NCBI GenBank assembly: GCA_031178025.1
Contig: JAPSJU010000084.1
Location: forward strand, 1-7,897
Reading direction: 5' to 3'
Length of the DNA: 7,897 nucleotides
Origin: Agromyces sp.
Lineage (GTDB): Bacteria; Actinomycetota; Actinomycetes; Actinomycetales; Microbacteriaceae
This document shows positions 1 to 5,609 of this stretch, in pieces. The first letter of the stretch is position 1; each line of letters starts with the position of its first letter. The notes beneath the pieces were generated by a model, which was not told the DNA's origin, searched no databases, and worked only from the letters and a program-made list of their open reading frames with translations. Made by a program: the position numbers and the translations under genes.

Positions 1-245
1 TTGCCGAAGTTCTTGAAGCGCTGGTTGAACTTCTCGACGCGGCCGGCCGAGTCCATGATGCGCTGCTTGCCCGTGTAGAAGGGGTGCGACTCGGACGAGA
101 TCTCGACATCGATCACCGGGTAGGTGACGCCGTCGAGCTCGATCGTCTTGTCGCTCTTCACCGTCGAGCGGGTGAGGAACGTGGCACCCGAAGCGAGGTC
201 GCGGAAGACGACGGCGGCGTAGTCGGGGTGGATGTCGGTCTTCAT
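1..245 (-). CDS. rpmE2: Ribosomal protein bL31, type B (zinc-free paralogue), C-terminus cut by window edge
   Basis: Large-subunit ribosomal protein bL31, which sits at the bridge between the 50S and 30S subunits. The visible 81 residues begin MKTDIHPDYAAVVFRD and include SSESHPFYTGKQ (residues 50-61) and GRVEKFNQRF (68-77), the most conserved parts of the family. No cysteine is present, so the CxxC zinc site of type A L31 is absent; this defines the type B (YkgM/YtiA-like) form. Type B proteins are usually about 80-90 residues, so only a few residues and the stop lie beyond the window. The ATG at 243-245 is supported by an AAGGAAG Shine-Dalgarno sequence with 5-nt spacing. It has its own likely promoter and leader and is separated by 124 bp from the upstream ABC gene on the same strand. 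In organisms with both forms, type B is often zinc-regulated; I see no Zur-like AT-rich palindrome here, so it may be the sole L31. Confidence 0.95.
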   Translation of the reverse strand, partial: MKTDIHPDYAAVVFRDLASGATFLTRSTVKSDKTIELDGVTYPVIDVEISSESHPFYTGKQRIMDSAGRVEKFNQRFKNFG

Positions 246-336
246 GGAGACTTCCTTGATTCTGATGGCGGAGTGTTCGGACGATGGAGGTGCACCTGCC
301 GCGAGGGCAGGAAAACTCGACGGCCCCATGGGCCAG
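246..336 (-). promoter_or_regulatory. 5' leader of rpmE2 with hairpins; possible L31 autoregulatory leader
   Basis: If transcription starts near 336, as the -10 box at 343-348 predicts, rpmE2 has an untranslated leader of about 90 nt, long for this compact window. It contains a perfect 6-bp stem with a 5-nt loop (CCTGCC/GGCAGG, 295-311), a 5-bp GGCCC/GGGCC stem with a 3-nt loop (322-334), and a 10-bp palindrome AGGTGCACCT (288-297) overlapping the first stem. L31 genes of several phyla, including actinobacteria, are known to carry autoregulatory leader RNAs. Whether this one matches that class is inference; I did not fold it or compare it with a model. Confidence 0.4.
251..257 (-). promoter_or_regulatory. 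Ribosome binding site of rpmE2
   Basis: Read on the minus strand this is AAGGAAG, followed by five nucleotides and the ATG of rpmE2. It is a good match to the anti-Shine-Dalgarno sequence and fixes the start codon. Confidence 0.75.
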
Positions 337-342
337 CTATCG

Positions 343-348
343 ATCCTA
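343..348 (-). promoter_or_regulatory. Putative -10 box of rpmE2
   Basis: The minus strand reads TAGGAT, a match to the actinobacterial housekeeping -10 pattern TAnnnT. It lies just past the stop codon of the ABC gene (370-372), so rpmE2 is probably transcribed on its own. No clear TTGACA-like -35 hexamer is visible at the right distance. Confidence 0.45.
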
Positions 349-369
349 GCAGAAGCGGCGCGATGGAGT

Positions 370-1155
370 TCAGACCGCGCGGGCGGCATACCGGCCGTCG
401 GTCTCATCGAGGTCGATGTCCAGGCCGAACGTGTCGCTCAACGACTGCGACGTCAGCGACTCCGCGAGCGGGCCTGCGGAGACGACTCGGCCCTCACGGA
501 GCAGCATCGCGTGGGTGAAACCGGGCGGGATCTCCTCCACGTGGTGCGTGACCATGATGATCGCGGGCGACGACGGTGACGACGCGTAGCCGCCGAGGAG
601 GCCGAGCAGCTCCTCGCGCGCGCCGAGGTCGAGGCTCGCGGCGGGCTCGTCGAGCAGCAGCAGCTCGGGATCGGTCATGACCGAGCGCGCGATCTGCACG
701 CGCTTCTGCTCCCCGTCGGAGAGGCTCCCGAAGCGGCGCTGGGCGAACCCCTCGAGGCCCCACTCGTCGAGGACGCGGTGCGCACGGCGGAGGTCGATCT
801 CCTCGTACTCCTCGTTCCATCGCCCGGTCACCGAGTACGCGGCGGTGAGCACGACATCGAGCACGCTCTCGTTGCGCGGGATCTTGCGCGCCATCGCGGT
901 CGAGGCGAAGCCGATCATGGGGCGCAGCTCGAAGACGTCGACCTTGCCGAGCGCCCCCTGCAGGACGTCGGCGGTGCCCTTGGTGGGGTGCATCATCGCC
1001 GCCGCGATCTGCAGCAGCGTGGTCTTCCCCGCACCGTTCGGCCCGAGGATGACCCAGCGCTCGTCGGAGTCCACGCTCCACGTCACCGAGTCGAGGATCG
1101 GATTGCCGTCTCGGACGACGGACACATCTCGGAACTGCAGAACCGTGCTCGACAT
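370..1155 (-). CDS. Stand-alone ABC ATP-binding protein, ModF/YlmA (COG1119)-like
   Basis: A 261-residue single ABC ATPase domain with no fused membrane part. Visible motifs are Walker A GPNGAGKTT (38-46), signature LSDGE (145-149, a variant of LSGGQ), Walker B LLLLDEP (165-171, catalytic E170) and the H-loop histidine in VTHH (H204). Where most transporters have the Q-loop glutamine this protein has Ser85-Thr86 in IGFAST. My recollection is that ModF/YlmA-type proteins share this, and the length and the MVTHHVEEIPPGFTHAMLL stretch also fit that family. No permease or binding-protein gene is adjacent, so a transport role is unproven. The frame is open upstream to 1293, but the extra 46 residues look like non-coding translation; ATG 1155 is chosen because the family-like sequence begins there and a TAGCAT -10 box sits 7 nt upstream. 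A GGGAGG precedes the ATG by only one base, too close for a normal ribosome site. It lies 80 bp downstream of glgA. Confidence 0.85.
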   Translation of the reverse strand: MSSTVLQFRDVSVVRDGNPILDSVTWSVDSDERWVILGPNGAGKTTLLQIAAAMMHPTKGTADVLQGALGKVDVFELRPMIGFASTAMARKIPRNESVLDVVLTAAYSVTGRWNEEYEEIDLRRAHRVLDEWGLEGFAQRRFGSLSDGEQKRVQIARSVMTDPELLLLDEPAASLDLGAREELLGLLGGYASSPSSPAIIMVTHHVEEIPPGFTHAMLLREGRVVSAGPLAESLTSQSLSDTFGLDIDLDETDGRYAARAV

Positions 1156-1162
1156 GCCTCCC

Positions 1163-1168
1163 ATGCTA
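1163..1168 (-). promoter_or_regulatory. Putative -10 box of the ABC ATPase gene (leaderless start)
   Basis: The minus strand reads TAGCAT, then seven nucleotides, then the ATG at 1155. This spacing would put the transcription start at or next to the A of the start codon. A short CTCCC/GGGAG inverted repeat (1157-1174) surrounds the box. The -35 region shows no recognisable hexamer. Confidence 0.45.
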
Positions 1169-1235
1169 TCGGGAGCACGACCCGCCTCCGGCGCGCACGG
1201 CGTCCCGGATGAGCCACGTCGAGGAGGCGCGGGCG

Positions 1236-2423
1236 TCAGCGGGCGAGCACGCGCGCGTACACCTCTCGGGTGCGTGTCGCGATCGCATCCCACGCGAACT
1301 GCGCCTCCGCGCGACGACGACCGGCCTCCCCCATGGCCTTCGCCCGCACCGGGTCGGCAACGACGCGAGCGAGTGCCTCGGCGAGGTCGGCCACGAAGCG
1401 ATCCGGGTCGATCGGCGTGCCGGTTCCGTCGTCGGCCTGCTCGATGGGCACCAGCACTCCGGTCACGCCGTCGTCGACGACCTCGGGGATGCCGCCGGTC
1501 GCCGTGCCCACGACGGGCGCGCCGCAGGCCATCGCCTCGAGGTTGACGATGCCGAGCGGCTCGTAGACCGAAGGGCAGACGAAGGCCGTGGCTGCGGTGA
1601 GCAGGGCGGTGAGCTCATTCCGCGGGAGGTGGCGGTCGATCCAGACGACGCCACCGCGCTCTGTTCTGAGTTCCTCGACGAGTCCGGCGACCTCCGCCAT
1701 GATCTCCTCGGTGTCGGGGGCGCCGGCGCACAGCACGAGCTGCACGTCGTCGGGCAGTCGGCGGGCCGCGCGGAGCAGGTAGGGCAGGCCCTTCTGGCGG
1801 GTGATCCGACCCACGAACACGATGGACGGCCGGTCGGGATCGAGTCCGAGCGAGCGAGCCGTCTCGACGTCGGGATTCGGCTGCCAGTCCACGAGGTCGA
1901 TGCCGTTGTACACGACCTCGACCCTGTCGGCATCGATGGCCGGATAGGCGCGCAGGATGTCGCGGCGCATGCCGTCGCTCACCGCGATGACGGCGTCGGC
2001 GTCCTCGAACGCGGCCCGCTCGACCCACGACGAGAGCCGGTACCCGCCTCCGAGCTGCTCGGCCTTCCAGGGCCGGAGCGGTTCGAGGCTGTGCGCCGTC
2101 ACGACGTGCGGAATGCCGTGCAGGCGCTTCGCCGTGAAGCCCGCGAAGTTGGCGTACCAGGTGTGCGAGTGCACGAGGTCGGCACCGGCGGCATCCGCCG
2201 CCATCAGCAGGTCGACGCCCATGGTGGCGAGCGCCGCATTGCGTCCGCCGAACTCCTGAGGCGTGGAGTAGGCGATCGTGCCCGGCTCCTCGCGCTCGGC
2301 GCCGAAACACCGCACCGCCACGTCGATGTCGCGGCGCAACGCGCGCACCAGCTCGGCGACGTGCACCCCCGCTCCCCCGTAGACCTCTGGCGGGTATTCG
2401 CGGGTGAGCAGGTCGACGCGCAT
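1236..2423 (-). CDS. glgA: ADP-glucose-dependent GT4 glucosyltransferase (actinobacterial glycogen synthase / maltose-1-phosphate synthase)
   Basis: A 395-residue GT-B fold enzyme of glycosyltransferase family 4, cytoplasmic. Visible are the N-terminal glycine-rich loop GGAGVHVAEL (16-25), HSHTWYANFAG (85-95), HSLEPLRPWK (111-120), YNGID (172-176), the nucleotide-phosphate binding VGRITRQKG (204-212, R206 and K211), and the E-x7-E signature VYEPLGIVNLE (E288, E296). Size and sequence match the actinobacterial 'glycogen synthase, Corynebacterium family' group rather than the GT5 E. coli enzyme. The mycobacterial homologue GlgM (Rv1212c) joins ADP-glucose and glucose-1-phosphate to give maltose-1-phosphate, so that activity is possible; sequence reading cannot separate it from chain elongation. 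It is divergent from glgC, the same arrangement as Rv1212c/Rv1213. The ATG at 2423 has no Shine-Dalgarno sequence but a -10 box 6 nt upstream, so it is probably leaderless. Confidence 0.93.
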   Translation of the reverse strand: MRVDLLTREYPPEVYGGAGVHVAELVRALRRDIDVAVRCFGAEREEPGTIAYSTPQEFGGRNAALATMGVDLLMAADAAGADLVHSHTWYANFAGFTAKRLHGIPHVVTAHSLEPLRPWKAEQLGGGYRLSSWVERAAFEDADAVIAVSDGMRRDILRAYPAIDADRVEVVYNGIDLVDWQPNPDVETARSLGLDPDRPSIVFVGRITRQKGLPYLLRAARRLPDDVQLVLCAGAPDTEEIMAEVAGLVEELRTERGGVVWIDRHLPRNELTALLTAATAFVCPSVYEPLGIVNLEAMACGAPVVGTATGGIPEVVDDGVTGVLVPIEQADDGTGTPIDPDRFVADLAEALARVVADPVRAKAMGEAGRRRAEAQFAWDAIATRTREVYARVLAR

Positions 2424-2429
2424 GCAGAC

Positions 2430-2435
2430 ACGCTA
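2430..2435 (-). promoter_or_regulatory. Putative -10 box of glgA (leaderless)
   Basis: The minus strand reads TAGCGT, then GTCTGC, then the glgA ATG. The 6-nt spacing puts the expected transcription start on the A of the ATG. The box lies inside the 8-bp palindrome CGCTAGCG (2431-2438). No purine-rich ribosome site is present between it and the gene. Confidence 0.55.
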
Positions 2436-2487
2436 GCGCAGCGGCATCCGCCGGCGCTTCCCCCACCCGGGATCCGTTTCGTCTGAC

Positions 2488-2493
2488 TACGCT
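2488..2493 (+). promoter_or_regulatory. Putative -10 box of glgC (leaderless)
   Basis: TACGCT followed by TGGTGC and then the glgC ATG at 2500. The spacing is again exactly 6 nt, so the transcript should begin at the start codon. There is no Shine-Dalgarno-like sequence in the 20 bases before the ATG, consistent with leaderless translation. No good -35 hexamer is seen near 2465-2470. Confidence 0.55.
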
Positions 2494-2499
2494 TGGTGC

Positions 2500-3747
2500 A
2501 TGGCCACGCGCAAGGTATTCGGCATCGTCCTCGCCGGCGGTGAGGGAAAGCGGCTCATGCCCCTGACCGAGGACCGCGCCAAGCCCGCGGTGCCCTTCGG
2601 CGGGCAGTACCGCCTCATCGACTTCGCCCTCTCGAACCTGTTGAACTCCGGGCTGCGTCAGATCGTCGTGCTGACGCAGTACAAGTCGCACAGCCTCGAC
2701 CGGCACGTGTCGCAGACCTGGCGCATGAACGGGCTGCTGAACTCCTACGTCGCGTCCGTGCCCGCCCAACAGCGGCTCGGCAAGCGCTGGTTCTCGGGAT
2801 CGGCGGATGCGATCCTGCAGAGCCTGAACCTCATCTACGACGAGCAGCCCGACATCATCGTCGTCGTCGGCGCCGACCACGTGTACCGCATGGACTTCAG
2901 CCAGATGATCGACGCCCACGTGGAGTCCGGTGCGGCCGCGACGGTGGCCGCCATCCGCCAGCCGATCTCGCTCGCCGACCAGTTCGGTGTCATCGAGGTG
3001 GACGCCGACAACCCCGGCCGCATCCACCGCTTCCTCGAGAAGCCGAAGGACCCGGTCGGCCTCCCCGACTCGCCCCGCGAGGTGCTCGCCTCGATGGGCA
3101 ACTACGTGTTCAACGCCGACGCGCTCATCGACGCGGTGCTGCGCGACGGCGAACGCACCGATTCGAGCCACGACATGGGCGGCGACATCATCCCCGCATT
3201 CGTCGAGCAGGGCGAAGCCGGGGTGTACGACCTGAAGCAGAACTCGGTGCCGGGCGCCACGGACCGTGACCGGTACTACTGGCGCGACGTCGGGACCATC
3301 GACTCGTTCTTCGAGGCCCACCAGGATCTGATCTCGGTGCTGCCCATCTTCAACCTCTACAACCGCGAGTGGCCCATCTTCAGCCAGCAGTTGAACTCCC
3401 CGCCGGCGAAGTTCACGCGGGACGCACGCGGTTCGCTCGGCACGGTGATCGACTCGATCGTCTCGCTCGGCTCGGTCATCTCGGGCGCCCACGTCGAGCG
3501 CAGCGTGCTCGGGCCCTGGGCGATCGTCGGTTCCGGCGCCCATGTGGCCGACTCCATCCTGTTCGACCGCGCCCGTATCGATGCCGGCGCCACCGTGCAG
3601 CGCGCCATCCTCGACAAGGAGGTCGTCGTCGAGGCCGGGGCCCGCATCGGCGTCGACCGCGGTGAAGACGTGTCGCGTGGGTTCATCGTCACCGACAGCG
3701 GCATCACGGTCGTCGGCAAGGGCTCACGGGTCCGGGCCTCGGCGTGA
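2500..3747 (+). CDS. glgC: Glucose-1-phosphate adenylyltransferase (ADP-glucose pyrophosphorylase)
   Basis: Makes ADP-glucose from ATP and glucose-1-phosphate, the committed step of bacterial glycogen synthesis; normally a cytoplasmic homotetramer under allosteric control. The 415-residue protein is of usual length. The N-terminal nucleotidyltransferase domain (about 1-275) has GGEGKRLMPLT (13-23), RAKPAVPFGG (26-35, with K28 at the position of the E. coli activator-site lysine K39), the metal-binding aspartate in GADHVYRMD (D126), the sugar-phosphate binding FLEKP (178-182, K181) and YYWRDVGT (259-266). The C-terminal part (about 295-415) has the repeating hydrophobic pattern of a left-handed beta-helix, as expected. 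All key residues are present and the frame is intact. It is divergent from glgA across 76 bp, and its stop overlaps the serB start, so the two plus-strand genes are probably co-transcribed. Confidence 0.97.
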   Translation: MATRKVFGIVLAGGEGKRLMPLTEDRAKPAVPFGGQYRLIDFALSNLLNSGLRQIVVLTQYKSHSLDRHVSQTWRMNGLLNSYVASVPAQQRLGKRWFSGSADAILQSLNLIYDEQPDIIVVVGADHVYRMDFSQMIDAHVESGAAATVAAIRQPISLADQFGVIEVDADNPGRIHRFLEKPKDPVGLPDSPREVLASMGNYVFNADALIDAVLRDGERTDSSHDMGGDIIPAFVEQGEAGVYDLKQNSVPGATDRDRYYWRDVGTIDSFFEAHQDLISVLPIFNLYNREWPIFSQQLNSPPAKFTRDARGSLGTVIDSIVSLGSVISGAHVERSVLGPWAIVGSGAHVADSILFDRARIDAGATVQRAILDKEVVVEAGARIGVDRGEDVSRGFIVTDSGITVVGKGSRVRASA

Positions 3748-4406
3748 CCGGTCCCGAACCCGGCCGCGTGGGCGGCCTGCTCGTCGTGCTCGACGCGGAC
3801 TCGACCCTGATCCGCGAGGAGGCGATCGAACTGCTCGCGGATGCCGCGGGCAGCCTCGACCTCGTCGCCGCCGTGACCGAGCGAGCCATGCGCGGCGAGC
3901 TCGACTTCGCCGAGAGCCTGCGGGAGCGCGTCGCGACGCTGGCCGGACTCGACGTCGGCGAGTTCGAGCGGGCCCGAGCACGAATGACGCCGACGCCGGG
4001 CGTGCACGAGCTCATCGAGGCCGTGCACGCCGCGGGAGGGGTCGTGGGTGTCGTCTCCGGAGGCTTCCACGAGCTGCTCGACCCGCTGGCCGAGCGCCTC
4101 GGCCTCGACTTCTGCCGGGCCAACCGGCTCGAGGTGCGGGATGGTCGGCTCACGGGCCGGGTCGACGGCCCCGTCGTGGACGCCGCGGCGAAGGCGGCCG
4201 CCCTCGAGGAGTGGGCGACGGCATCCGGCATCCCGCTCGAGCGCACCGTCGCCGTCGGCGACGGCGCCAACGACCTGCAGATGCTCGGCCGTGCGCGGCT
4301 CGGCGTGGCCTTCTGCGCGAAGCCCGTCGTCCGCGAGCAGGCCGACGTGGCGGTCGATCGCGTCGACCTGAGCAGCGTGCTCCCGCTCATCGGCCTCCGC
4401 GGCTGA
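3744..4406 (+). CDS. serB: Phosphoserine phosphatase (HAD family)
   Basis: Hydrolyses L-phosphoserine to serine and phosphate, the last step of serine synthesis. A 220-residue haloacid dehalogenase fold without an N-terminal ACT domain, so it is the short form. Visible are motif I LDADSTLI (nucleophile D17, acid/base D19), the cap region EEAIELLADAAGS and DFAESLRERV (54-63) with the glutamate and arginine that bind the substrate in characterised SerB enzymes, motif II SGGF (105-108), motif III lysine K150, and motif IV GDGANDLQM (172-180, D173 and D177). The start is a GTG at 3744 forming a 4-base GTGA overlap with the glgC stop, which suggests translational coupling. A second in-frame GTG at 3768 (residue 9) is possible, since conserved sequence begins just after it. 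Another HAD substrate cannot be excluded, but the SerB pattern is strong. Confidence 0.9.
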   Translation: MTGPEPGRVGGLLVVLDADSTLIREEAIELLADAAGSLDLVAAVTERAMRGELDFAESLRERVATLAGLDVGEFERARARMTPTPGVHELIEAVHAAGGVVGVVSGGFHELLDPLAERLGLDFCRANRLEVRDGRLTGRVDGPVVDAAAKAAALEEWATASGIPLERTVAVGDGANDLQMLGRARLGVAFCAKPVVREQADVAVDRVDLSSVLPLIGLRG

Positions 4407-4418
4407 GCGGACCGGCCG
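4391..4418. terminator. Candidate bidirectional terminator hairpin between serB and fabG
   Basis: The end of serB and the 13-bp gap to fabG can form a hairpin: CGGCC then TCCGC (4391-4400), a 6-nt loop GGCTGA containing the serB stop, GCGGA (4407-4411), a 2-nt bulge, and GGCCG (4414-4418). That gives ten G/C-rich pairs between two convergent stop codons. There is no T-run on either side, so it would be a U-less actinobacterial type at best. Confidence 0.4.
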
Positions 4419-4419
4419 A

Positions 4420-5130
4420 CTAGTGCCCCATGCCCAGTCCGCCGTCGACGGGGATGACGGCCCCTGAGATGTAGCCGGCGTCGTCGCCGGCGAGCCACGT
4501 CACCACCCGCGCCACCTCGTCGGGAGTCGCGAAGCGACCGAGCGGGATGCTCTTGCGGTACTCGGCCTGCTGCGCCTCGGGCAGCTCGTCGGTCATGTCC
4601 GTCTCGATGAATCCGGGCGCGACGACGTTCGCGGTGATGTTGCGTGCGCCGAGTTCGCGGGTGAGCGACCTGGCCATGCCGACGAGGCCGGCCTTCGACG
4701 AGGAGTAGTTGACCTGTCCGGCCGAGCCGAAGAGACCGACCACGCTCGAGATGAGCACGATCCGGCCGTAGCGGGCCTTCAGCATGCCCTTCGACGCGCG
4801 CTTGACGACCCGGAACGCCCCGGTGAGGTTCGTGTCGATGACGCTCGTGAACTCCTCCTCGCTCATGCGGAGCAGCAGGGTGTCGCGGGTGATCCCGGCG
4901 TTCGCGACGACGACTTCCACGGGGCCGAGGGCCGCCTCGACCTCGCTGAACGCCTCGTCGACGGATGCGCCATCGGTCACATCGGCCCGCACGGTGAGCG
5001 AGCCCTCTGGACCCTCCCCGGACCGGGCGGTGACGGCGACGCGGTGGCCCTGCGCGATGAACTCGCGGGCGATCGCGAAGCCGATCCCACGGTTGCCACC
5101 GGTCACGAGGACGGTGCGGCTCGTCGTCAT
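4420..5130 (-). CDS. fabG: 3-oxoacyl-[acyl-carrier-protein] reductase, MabA/FabG1-like
   Basis: NADPH-dependent reductase of the beta-ketoacyl-ACP step of fatty-acid elongation; a 236-residue short-chain dehydrogenase. Visible are the cofactor loop TGGNRGIG (10-17), DVTD (50-53), NAG (77-79), DTNLTGAF (99-106, N101), the catalytic serine S129 in LISSV, Y142 and K146 of the YxxxK motif, APGFIETDMT (171-180), and the C-terminal SGAVIPVDGGLGMGH. From memory, the GNRGIG loop, NLTGAFRV stretch and GMGH tail match mycobacterial MabA closely. In mycobacteria mabA is followed by inhA; here the downstream gene is the convergent serB, so no enoyl reductase partner is adjacent. The ATG at 5130 is supported by GGAG at 5137-5140 with 6-nt spacing. 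A TATGCT -10 box at 5182-5187 predicts a leader of about 45 nt. Confidence 0.92.
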   Translation of the reverse strand: MTTSRTVLVTGGNRGIGFAIAREFIAQGHRVAVTARSGEGPEGSLTVRADVTDGASVDEAFSEVEAALGPVEVVVANAGITRDTLLLRMSEEEFTSVIDTNLTGAFRVVKRASKGMLKARYGRIVLISSVVGLFGSAGQVNYSSSKAGLVGMARSLTRELGARNITANVVAPGFIETDMTDELPEAQQAEYRKSIPLGRFATPDEVARVVTWLAGDDAGYISGAVIPVDGGLGMGH

Positions 5131-5136
5131 GCTGGA

Positions 5137-5140
5137 CTCC
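5137..5140 (-). promoter_or_regulatory. Ribosome binding site of fabG
   Basis: GGAG on the minus strand, six bases before the ATG at 5130, supporting that start over downstream codons. Confidence 0.65.
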
Positions 5141-5181
5141 GTTCTGCGGTGCGTGAGGGTCGGGGCCGAATGACCCGTCTC

Positions 5182-5187
5182 AGCATA
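5182..5187 (-). promoter_or_regulatory. Putative -10 box of fabG
   Basis: The minus strand reads TATGCT, a good TAnnnT match, placing a start of transcription near 5175. The inverted repeat at 5188-5209 directly abuts it upstream and occupies the spacer and the expected -35 position. Confidence 0.5.
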
Positions 5188-5209
5188 GAGGCTCGCGGAT
5201 CCGAGCCTC
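5188..5209. repeat. Perfect 8-bp inverted repeat between fabG and DUF3099 promoters; candidate operator
   Basis: Arms GAGGCTCG (5188-5195) and CGAGCCTC (5202-5209) are exact reverse complements separated by the six bases CGGATC. The element lies between the minus-strand TATGCT box at 5182-5187 and the plus-strand TAGGCT box at 5229-5234 and covers the expected -35 region of fabG. Because both neighbouring genes are transcribed away from it, a terminator role is unlikely, and a site for a dimeric DNA-binding protein is the simplest reading. The regulator is unknown. Confidence 0.5.
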
Positions 5210-5228
5210 CGCGGGCCCGGAACCGACG

Positions 5229-5234
5229 TAGGCT
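5229..5234 (+). promoter_or_regulatory. Putative -10 box of the DUF3099-SURF1 operon
   Basis: TAGGCT fits the TAnnnT pattern and predicts a transcription start near 5241, about 30 nt before the ATG at 5271. The purine-rich GGAGGAG just downstream would then lie at the extreme 5' end of the message. Confidence 0.45.
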
Positions 5235-5270
5235 TGAAGGGAGGAGCGCCGCGCGACCACGGCGACGACC

Positions 5271-5609
5271 ATGAAGCAGCAGTCGATCACCACGCTGCCG
5301 TCTTCGCCCGAGGCGGAGCGGCGTTCGCGCATGATCAAGTACACGATCGCGATGTCGATCCGCGTGCTCTGCATCGTGGCCATGCTCTTCGTGCAGGGAT
5401 GGTGGCTCGTGGTCTGCGCCGCCGGCGCGATCTTCCTGCCCTATGTCGCGGTCGTCATCGCGAACGTCGGCACTCCGGCGCGCCAGGCACGGGTGCTCCG
5501 ACCGGGTTCGATCGTGCGGGTCGAGCCGACGAGCCCCACCGGCGGGCCTGCCGGGCCCACCGCGCCCACCTCCTCGTCGCCGTCGGACGATGAGCGTGGT
5601 GCCGCGTGA
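5271..5609 (+). CDS. DUF3099-family membrane protein
   Basis: A 112-residue protein of unknown function, almost certainly an inner-membrane protein. After a short charged N-terminus it has RRSRMIKYTIAMSIRVLC (18-34), then two closely spaced hydrophobic segments at about 24-44 and 46-66, ending in FLPYVAVVIAN (55-65). This Y-x5-M-x-IR plus LPYVAVVIAN pattern is typical of the actinobacterial DUF3099 family. The tail from about 70 is polar, proline- and serine-rich and probably disordered and cytoplasmic. It is the first gene of a three-gene unit; its TGA overlaps the next start as GTGA. The ATG at 5271 lacks a close Shine-Dalgarno sequence; the nearest purine-rich run (5238-5246) is 24 bases away with a small CGCCG/CGGCG hairpin (5247-5264) between. 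No in-frame alternative start is nearer. Co-location with SURF1 suggests a link to respiration, which is inference. Confidence 0.85.
   Translation: MKQQSITTLPSSPEAERRSRMIKYTIAMSIRVLCIVAMLFVQGWWLVVCAAGAIFLPYVAVVIANVGTPARQARVLRPGSIVRVEPTSPTGGPAGPTAPTSSSPSDDERGAA

Noticed and set aside
246..369. Zur-type operator upstream of rpmE2
   Set aside because: Actinobacterial Zur boxes are AT-rich palindromes; the palindromes here are GC-rich and lie within the presumed leader, with no such box near the -10.
1156..1235. Terminator after glgA
   Set aside because: CGCCTCC/GGAGGCG arms can be found, but the loop is over 30 nt and no T-run follows; read-through into the ABC gene is equally possible.
1156..1293. 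Upstream extension of the ABC ATPase by 46 residues
   Set aside because: It overlaps the end of glgA, has no family similarity, and a -10 box sits just before the ATG at 1155.
1209..2486. A 425-codon open frame on the plus strand antisense to glgA
   Set aside because: The translation is low-complexity His/Arg/Asp/Val sequence typical of antisense frames in GC-rich DNA, while the glgA frame has all catalytic motifs.
1615..3543. A 642-codon open frame on the minus strand running through glgA and antisense to glgC
   Set aside because: It shares no motif with any family I know, crosses two well-supported genes and the divergent promoter region in another frame, and is the expected result of few stop codons at high GC.
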